Source: Saprospiraceae bacterium
Lineage (GTDB): Bacteria > Bacteroidota > Bacteroidia > Chitinophagales > Saprospiraceae
Length of the DNA: 11,743 bases
Direction: 5' to 3'
Assembly (NCBI GenBank): GCA_013002625.1
Contig: JABDJE010000236.1
Location: 1-11,743, forward strand
A program made the position numbers and the translations under genes. Of this stretch, positions 7,664-11,743 are shown piece after piece. Each line of letters starts with the position of its first letter. The stretch's first letter is position 1. Below the pieces are notes generated by a model that saw nothing but the letters and a program-made list of their open reading frames with translations, searched no databases and was not told the origin of the DNA.

Positions 7664-8911
7664 TTATTCTTGAATAGACATTATCACCCGCACCAACTCA
7701 ATCTTCGTATCGTCCTCTTCTACGATTTTAAATATTTTGTTTTCCAACTCAACCTGTTCACCTTGCAAAGGAATACCCTCTGAGGTCATCACGATATACC
7801 CTGAAAGCGTTTGATACTCCCCTTCCGGCAATTCTAATTCAGGAAAGGTATCATTGATGAAATCTATTTCCAATCTACCCGATAAAAGATATTCGCCCTC
7901 CCCTACTTTCTCCATAATATAGTCTTCTTGATCATGTTCGTCTTCGATTTCACCAAAAATTTCTTCAAGAATATCTTCTAAGGTGATGATACCTGCAGTA
8001 CCCCCAAACTCATCTACAACACAGGCAATCGACGATCCACTTTTTATAAATTGTAGCATGAGGTCTTTGAGGTTCATCACATCCGGTACAAACGGAATAT
8101 CAAGCAACACTTTTTTTATGGAAGGAGGATTTTCCAGAAGTTGCTGGTGATGGACATAGCCTTCAACATTATCCGCATCACCGTCCACCACGATAATCCT
8201 TGATAATTTAGACTCCCTGAACACTTCTATCAATTCTGCAATTGTAGATGTCTTGTCAATGGAAACAATTTCTGTCCTTGGCACCATACAGTTGGAAACC
8301 TGCAAATGCCCCAGATTCAACGCATTGGTTAATATTTCTTTATCGATGTCATCATGATCATCACTGATCGTATCAGCTATATAGTGTTCCAAATCCAATC
8401 GCGTTAAAGCATCAGACTGATTTTCAATTGGGAGCCCTACAATTCTTTTCAAAATAAAATTTGACAAACCGGTCATCATCCAGGTAGGAAAAGCAAGAAA
8501 CCATTTGAAAAACGCCAATGGATAAGCCAGAATAAATAAAGCCTTATTTGCGTGGAGGCTGAATCGTGTTTTAGGTAAAAACTCTCCAAATATTAACACA
8601 ACCAAGGTGATGATCAATGTATAAATCAATAGAGATGCAAAACCGTCACCAGCCCAGGGCTCTATATAGGGTTTTAATAATAATGTGGTGAAATACGTAA
8701 ATGCCACCAAGGCGATATTATTACCTACCAACATAGTGCTGAGAAACCTTTCTGGTCGTTCATAGAATCTATGTATGATCTGTCCTGCCCTGCTCTTCTG
8801 ATCTTTCTTTACGGCGATGCCCAACTTGTTTGCACTAATGAACGCGATCTCAGAGCCAGAGAAGAAGGCTGAGAGTAAGAGAAAGAAAAGGATGATGAAG
8901 ATTAATAACAT
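7664..8911 (-). CDS. CNNM/CorB-family membrane protein (DUF21-CBS-CorC)
   Basis: This 415-residue inner-membrane protein belongs to the family annotated as hemolysin, CNNM or CorB/CorC, whose better-studied members handle divalent cations, especially magnesium efflux or Na+/Mg2+ exchange. The DUF21 domain (residues 1-190) starts with a hydrophobic helix carrying the conserved FFSGSE (16-21). Further hydrophobic segments lie at about 58-80, 92-109 and 124-152, and the family signature GEFLPKT is at 109-115. Two CBS domains follow at about 209-262 (MVPRTEIV, LSRIIVVDG) and 273-325 (VVDEFGGTAGIITLEDILEEI), a regulatory nucleotide-binding pair. Residues about 330-412 are the CorC/HlyC transporter-associated domain. 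The start is well supported because family members begin just before this first helix. It could be the gliding-associated paralogue GldE, but no gld neighbour is visible. Confidence 0.92.
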   Translation of the reverse strand: MLLIFIILFFLLLSAFFSGSEIAFISANKLGIAVKKDQKSRAGQIIHRFYERPERFLSTMLVGNNIALVAFTYFTTLLLKPYIEPWAGDGFASLLIYTLIITLVVLIFGEFLPKTRFSLHANKALFILAYPLAFFKWFLAFPTWMMTGLSNFILKRIVGLPIENQSDALTRLDLEHYIADTISDDHDDIDKEILTNALNLGHLQVSNCMVPRTEIVSIDKTSTIAELIEVFRESKLSRIIVVDGDADNVEGYVHHQQLLENPPSIKKVLLDIPFVPDVMNLKDLMLQFIKSGSSIACVVDEFGGTAGIITLEDILEEIFGEIEDEHDQEDYIMEKVGEGEYLLSGRLEIDFINDTFPELELPEGEYQTLSGYIVMTSEGIPLQGEQVELENKIFKIVEEDDTKIELVRVIMSIQE

Positions 8912-8915
8912 GGGA

Positions 8916-8923
8916 CAAAGATA
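8916..8923 (-). promoter_or_regulatory. -7 promoter element abutting the CNNM gene
   Basis: The minus strand reads TATCTTTG, a full match to the Bacteroidota -7 consensus TAnnTTTG. Only four bases (TCCC) separate it from the ATG at 8911. If it is used, transcription would start at or very near the ATG and the message would be essentially leaderless. No convincing -33 TTG is seen about 20 bases upstream. Confidence 0.45.
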
Positions 8924-8950
8924 TTGGAAATTAAGATTCTTTTTCTATGA

Positions 8951-8975
8951 CACTTTTGGCATTGCTCCAAAAGTG
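8951..8975. repeat. 9-bp perfect hairpin upstream of the CNNM gene
   Basis: CACTTTTGG (8951-8959) and CCAAAAGTG (8967-8975) are perfect inverted copies around a 7-base loop. No T tract follows on either strand. The right arm shares TCCAAAAG with the tandem repeats next to it, so the two structures may have a common origin. Confidence 0.6.
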
Positions 8976-9014
8976 TCCAAAAGATCTAGTCCAAAAGATC
9001 TAGTCCAAAATTAG
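8966..9014. repeat. 14-base tandem repeats (TCCAAAAGATCTAG) with partial flanking units
   Basis: Two identical head-to-tail copies of TCCAAAAGATCTAG occupy 8976-8989 and 8990-9003. They are flanked by degenerate units TCCAAAAGTG (8966-8975) and TCCAAAATTAG (9004-9014). Each full unit contains AGATCT, a 6-base palindrome. No reading frame through the array looks like protein. Confidence 0.8.
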
Positions 9015-9036
9015 GTGCTAAAGCTATGCTCAACTT

Positions 9037-9331
9037 CCTCAGCTCATCATGGCTGCTTTCCATCATCCCGATTTTATCGGGACTCAAAGCCGCTGACGCC
9101 ATTCTTCACCACGCACGGAAATTTTGAACGGATTTAAAAATGACTTTCCCTCACTGACTGGGGCGAAGTGATACCGTTGTGACTTGGGCTGCGCAGCAGT
9201 GCACAAACAGGTATCATTGAGCTGAGGGGTCAAGAGCTAAGCAGAAGACCTTGGGGAAAGTCTAGCGTTTTCGACCCTTTGGGGCAATGCCTGCGCGCCG
9301 TACTTAGTACTCTGGCAGGCGGGCCAAAGGG
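9037..9331. other. GC-rich structured intergenic block (candidate ncRNA or dispersed repeat)
   Basis: This block is about 52 percent GC by my count (125 of 240 bases at 9061-9300) and has many exact complementary segments. CCTCAGCTCA at 9037-9046 pairs with 9218-9227 (10 bp). ATGGC at 9049-9053 pairs with 9098-9102, and GCTTT at 9055-9059 with 9086-9090. TCCCGAT at 9066-9072 pairs with 9076-9082 (7 bp). GACTTTCCC at 9142-9150 pairs with 9254-9262 (9 bp). TGATACC and GTTGTG at 9169-9181 pair with 9202-9216, one A bulged. CCCTTTGG at 9275-9282 pairs with 9324-9331 and GCCTGC at 9289-9294 with 9315-9320. The 10-bp and 9-bp pairings cross, as in a pseudoknot or two alternative folds. It does not match the tmRNA, RNase P RNA or 6S sequences I know. 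Strand and function are undetermined; short open frames on both strands look non-coding. Confidence 0.5.
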
Positions 9332-9344
9332 GCAAATGAATAAA

Positions 9345-9375
9345 TTGAATTTTAACTTAACTTTCCTCACCTTTG
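9345..9375 (+). promoter_or_regulatory. Candidate sigma-A promoter of rlmN
   Basis: TTG at 9345-9347 and CACCTTTG at 9368-9375 are 20 bases apart, matching the Bacteroidota -33 and -7 boxes with one mismatch in the latter. The ATG lies 7 bases after the -7 box, so the leader would be only a few bases or absent. The promoter sits downstream of the structured block, so that block is not a leader of a transcript begun here. Confidence 0.5.
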
Positions 9376-9382
9376 CACCCAC

Positions 9383-10432
9383 ATGACCGCATCAACATCT
9401 AAAGACATTCGTCAGATCTCAAAGCAAGACCTTTTAGACTATTGCAGTTCCCAGGGACTTCCCTCCTTTCGTGCCAATCAAATGTGGGAATGGATTTGGA
9501 AAAAAGGAGTTACTCGTTTTGATGATATGCGGAATGTACCCAAAGATCTTCGATCAAAGTTGTCCGAAGACTTTCATTTTCAAGGTGTCGAACTCGATAA
9601 GGTTCAAAAATCCATGGATGGCACGATTAAAAGCAGACTAAAATTGCATGATGGTCACATGATTGAAGCTGTGTTAATACCTGTACCTAAAGACAAACGG
9701 TTCACAGTATGTGTTTCATCTCAGGTAGGTTGCAGCCTAAGTTGTAGTTTTTGTGCAACCGGAAAGATGAAGCGCATGCGCAATCTGGATCCAGCTGAAA
9801 TCTACGACCAGGTCGTTATTGTCAACAAGCAATGCCAGGAACACTTTGACGCCAATTTGACCAATATCGTATTTATGGGTATGGGTGAACCTCTTCTGGC
9901 TTACAATAACGTATTGAAAGGCATCGAACATATCACATCAGAATACGGATTGCACATGTCTCCGCGACGCATCACAGTCAGTACCGTAGGTATCGAAAAG
10001 ATGATTCGCAAATTGGCAGACGATGGTGTGCGATTCAATCTGGCCTTATCACTCCATGCTGCTATTGATGAAAAGCGTGATCAAATCATGCCTATCAATG
10101 AGACCAACAACCTGGATGCTCTTATGCTGGCCTTGAAATATTTTTATAACACCACAAATAATAGGATCAGCTACGAGTACATTGCGTTTGAAGGCTTCAA
10201 TGATGGGATTGAAGATGCACGGGCGTTGTACCATTTATGTCGCGATTTCCCGGTTCGTATCAATATTATCGAATACAACCCTGTTGAGGGCGTGCCGTAT
10301 GTCAAATCGCCCGAAGATCGTATCGATGCTTTTGCACGGTATCTTACTGATAAAGGTGTGATGGTTACCCTTCGAAGAAGCCGAGGAAAAGACATTGATG
10401 CTGCATGTGGACAGCTGGCGAACAAAGGATAG
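9383..10432 (+). CDS. rlmN: Dual-specificity 23S rRNA / tRNA adenine-C2 methyltransferase RlmN
   Basis: RlmN is a radical-SAM enzyme that makes 2-methyladenosine at A2503 of 23S rRNA and A37 of some tRNAs, which supports accurate translation. The 349-residue protein has the radical-SAM cluster motif CSLSCSFC with cysteines at 117, 121 and 124. Both RlmN catalytic cysteines are present: Cys110 in VCVSSQVGC, equivalent to E. coli Cys118, and Cys342 in AACGQL, equivalent to Cys355. Also seen are FMGMGEPLLAYNNV, the SAM-binding region ITVSTVGI, LALSLHA, and the C-terminal VTLRRSRGKDIDAACGQL. The N-terminal RNA-binding accessory domain (SFRANQMWEWIWKKG) is complete. The length is normal. The start at 9383 fits both the domain boundary and the promoter just upstream. 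It stands alone, and the downstream gene has its own promoter-like site. Confidence 0.97.
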   Translation: MTASTSKDIRQISKQDLLDYCSSQGLPSFRANQMWEWIWKKGVTRFDDMRNVPKDLRSKLSEDFHFQGVELDKVQKSMDGTIKSRLKLHDGHMIEAVLIPVPKDKRFTVCVSSQVGCSLSCSFCATGKMKRMRNLDPAEIYDQVVIVNKQCQEHFDANLTNIVFMGMGEPLLAYNNVLKGIEHITSEYGLHMSPRRITVSTVGIEKMIRKLADDGVRFNLALSLHAAIDEKRDQIMPINETNNLDALMLALKYFYNTTNNRISYEYIAFEGFNDGIEDARALYHLCRDFPVRINIIEYNPVEGVPYVKSPEDRIDAFARYLTDKGVMVTLRRSRGKDIDAACGQLANKG

Positions 10433-10454
10433 GTGAGTTCAAGGGTCAGGAGAG

Positions 10455-10466
10455 CTTAAGCTTAAG
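10455..10466. repeat. 12-bp palindrome after rlmN
   Basis: CTTAAGCTTAAG is its own reverse complement and lies 23 bases past the rlmN stop. It could form a small transcript-end stem, but no T tract follows, so I do not call it a terminator. Confidence 0.35.
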
Positions 10467-10472
10467 GTCTGA

Positions 10473-10507
10473 TGCCTAATACCTAATGCCTAGTACCTAA
10501 TACCTAA
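10473..10507. repeat. Five 7-base tandem repeats (TRCCTAR)
   Basis: Five contiguous 7-base units read TGCCTAA, TACCTAA, TGCCTAG, TACCTAA, TACCTAA. The alternation of G and A at the second position suggests that a 14-base unit may have been duplicated. The array is in the spacer between rlmN and the metalloprotease gene and is followed by AT-rich DNA. Confidence 0.85.
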
Positions 10508-10540
10508 TTAAATATATATTTAAAGACATATACACTACTC

Positions 10541-10554
10541 AAGGGTAAACCCTT
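10541..10554. repeat. Short inverted repeat upstream of the metalloprotease promoter
   Basis: AAGGGT and ACCCTT form a perfect 6-bp inverted repeat around two A bases. It ends 24 bases before the -7 box at 10579, where an activator or repressor site could lie. Its role is a guess. Confidence 0.3.
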
Positions 10555-10578
10555 ACGGCGCAATTCTTGTATATTATT

Positions 10579-10586
10579 TAAATTTG
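10579..10586 (+). promoter_or_regulatory. -7 promoter element of the metalloprotease gene
   Basis: TAAATTTG is a full match to TAnnTTTG. It lies 18 bases before the ATG at 10605 and 9 bases before the alternative ATG at 10596, which favours 10605 as the start. No -33 TTG is found at the usual distance, so the promoter may be weak or activator-dependent. Confidence 0.5.
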
Positions 10587-10604
10587 TCACGCATAATGAC
10601 TTGT

Positions 10605-11743
10605 ATGAAATCTGTTCTTTTAACTTTTTGCCTTTGTGCCATTGCACTTATTCCTGGAAATGCCCAAAATCTGATTAAAGGTTTTGAATTTACGCCAGAT
10701 GAATCTTTTACCACATTAGACGAAAATATTGAGGTATATCAATTGTATCGTATTGATATTAATAAAGAAGACATCCAGATAGAAGGTTCTTCCTCAATCG
10801 TTGTTTTGGACCTGGATGGTCGCATCTTCAACATGAATTTATATGAAGATAATATCACGACTTCAGTTGAGTACCAAAACAGACCTCATCTACTTGGTGG
10901 CTCTTTGAATACCGGCGGTATTGTAACCCTGACAATCAATGATGACTATATCAATGGCTACATCAGGACAGGCGACAATTACATTTATATTGAAAATTTA
11001 AGAAACATCGAAAAGGGTGTCACGGACAACTTATATGTTGTCTACAATGCCAATGATGTTATTGAAACCGGTGAACACATCTGTGGTGTACAGCTAACAG
11101 AAAGTAAAACCAATGAGTATCAGAATAAAATGATGCCAACGACGATGTGTAAGCTCATAGATTTTGCAATCGCTAACACCTATGATATGGTGACTGCTGA
11201 AGGCTCGGTCACAAATGTGATCAACCATAACCTGGCTGTGCTCAATAATGTGCAAACCAATTACAGATCAGAGTTCAATGCAAACTTAGAATTCGATGTC
11301 GTTGCACACTTTGTTCCTGCAACATCAGGGGCAGATCCATTTCCTTCTACAACCAATGCAAGCACACTTCTTAGTTTCTTTGATGGTTGGGGAGACGGTG
11401 GTGGAAATACATCATGTTCTCCTTGTGGTTTTGGTGTAAACTACAACCAGGCAAGCTTATGGACAGATAGAGACATCACTTTTAACGGAAATTCCGGAAC
11501 TGTGGGATTGGCTCAAACGCCAGGTTGGCACCACGTACTTGAAAATTATACCAGTTCTGCTGCCAGTTTACAAGCCATGGTAAGCCATGAAAAAGGACAT
11601 AATTATGCCGCTCTGCACGATCCATCGGGCTCAAATTTCATCATGGCACCATCGGTGACCATTACGCCCAACTGGTCCACTTCTTCTGTTAATGCTATTA
11701 ATGGAAGGGTGTCAAGGCAAGGTTACTTATCCAACTGCTCAAC
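10605..11743 (+). CDS. Secreted reprolysin-like zinc metalloprotease, N-terminal part
   Basis: The frame is open from 10605 to the right edge (379 full codons), so the C-terminus is missing. Residues 1-20 form a signal peptide (hydrophobic core, then GNA before Gln21), directing the protein across the inner membrane. Residues about 21-180 are a beta-rich region that looks like a propeptide. From about 183 (KLIDFAIANTYDMV) begins a metzincin catalytic domain of the adamalysin/reprolysin (M12B) type. It contains VGLAQTPG, the zinc site HEKGHNYAALHD (His328, Glu329, His332, His338, Asp339) and a Met-turn candidate, Met347 in FIMAP. Most family members have Gly where Ala335 stands. In Bacteroidota such enzymes often carry further domains and a type IX secretion tail, which would lie outside the window. 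An in-frame ATG at 10596 would add three residues (MTC) before the signal peptide and is less likely. Confidence 0.85.
   Translation, partial: MKSVLLTFCLCAIALIPGNAQNLIKGFEFTPDESFTTLDENIEVYQLYRIDINKEDIQIEGSSSIVVLDLDGRIFNMNLYEDNITTSVEYQNRPHLLGGSLNTGGIVTLTINDDYINGYIRTGDNYIYIENLRNIEKGVTDNLYVVYNANDVIETGEHICGVQLTESKTNEYQNKMMPTTMCKLIDFAIANTYDMVTAEGSVTNVINHNLAVLNNVQTNYRSEFNANLEFDVVAHFVPATSGADPFPSTTNASTLLSFFDGWGDGGGNTSCSPCGFGVNYNQASLWTDRDITFNGNSGTVGLAQTPGWHHVLENYTSSAASLQAMVSHEKGHNYAALHDPSGSNFIMAPSVTITPNWSTSSVNAINGRVSRQGYLSNCS

Noticed and set aside
8898..9014. A 38-codon minus-strand frame from about 9102 into the 14-base repeats, and the short plus-strand frame 8817-9014
   Set aside because: Both run through the tandem repeats or the opposite strand of the CNNM gene, have no family resemblance, and the first overlaps the stems of the structured block. 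They look like chance frames in repeat DNA.
9037..9331. tmRNA, RNase P RNA or SRP RNA
   Set aside because: I see none of the conserved sequences of these RNAs (for example the tmRNA 5' and 3' acceptor ends with a coded tag), although the folding potential invited the comparison.
9275..9331. Rho-independent terminator
   Set aside because: The stem is strong, but neither strand has a T tract directly after it.
9183..9386. A plus-strand open frame of 67 codons ending in a TGA that overlaps the rlmN ATG, suggesting a leader peptide with translational coupling
   Set aside because: It has no ATG until 9336, runs through the stems of the structured block, and the likely rlmN promoter lies inside it, so the overlap is probably accidental.
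10433..10470. A second copy of part of the structured block after rlmN (GGGTCAGGAGAGCTTAAGC resembling GGGTCAAGAGCTAAGC at 9227-9242)
   Set aside because: The likeness needs several insertions and covers under 20 bases, so it is too weak to call a repeat.
1..11743. Mobile element, phage, defence system or CRISPR
   Set aside because: There is no transposase, integrase, nuclease pair, regularly spaced repeat array or attachment-like duplication; the genes are ordinary chromosomal ones.

Overview
The window looks like chromosomal DNA from a member of the Bacteroidota, possibly of the Saprospiria (the class is an inference). The reasons are: moderate to low GC; almost no Shine-Dalgarno sequences ahead of the genes; several promoter-like sites of the Bacteroidota type (-33 TTG/TTTG, about 20 bases, -7 TAnnTTTG); a 2-oxoacid dehydrogenase E1 whose alpha and beta subunits are fused; and a secreted reprolysin-like metalloprotease. 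There are eight protein genes. The first is cut by the left edge and the last by the right edge. I see no tRNA, rRNA, CRISPR array, insertion sequence or phage gene.

Left part (1-2487): three plus-strand genes spaced 6 and 4 bases apart form a likely operon: the C-terminal part of the fused 2-oxoacid (branched-chain type) dehydrogenase E1, an unrecognised 181-residue protein, and a DUF2461 protein. It runs into the convergent typA/bipA gene (2493-4253, minus), with only 5 bases between the two stop codons. A 155-base divergent region then serves typA and a plus-strand DEAD-box RNA helicase with a DbpA-type RNA-binding domain (4409-6085). These two, together with rlmN further right, give the window a ribosome and RNA theme, but they are separately transcribed housekeeping genes rather than one system.

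Middle part (6141-8911): a lipoprotein of the soluble glucose/sorbosone dehydrogenase beta-propeller family is followed by 374 bases of non-coding DNA holding a probable terminator and a nested inverted repeat. Next, on the minus strand, comes a CNNM/CorB (DUF21-CBS-CorC) membrane protein. Its promoter-like motif lies only 4 bases from the ATG.

Right part (8912-11743): the 471 bases between the CNNM gene and rlmN are the most unusual piece. They carry a 9-bp perfect hairpin, 14-base tandem repeats, and a GC-rich block (about 9037-9331) in which I can pair many segments by eye. Two long perfect pairings (10 bp and 9 bp) cross each other as in a pseudoknot. The block is either a structured RNA gene or a dispersed repeat; its nature is unresolved. 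Then come rlmN (9383-10432), a spacer with five 7-base tandem repeats, and the start of a secreted reprolysin-type zinc metalloprotease that is open to the right edge.
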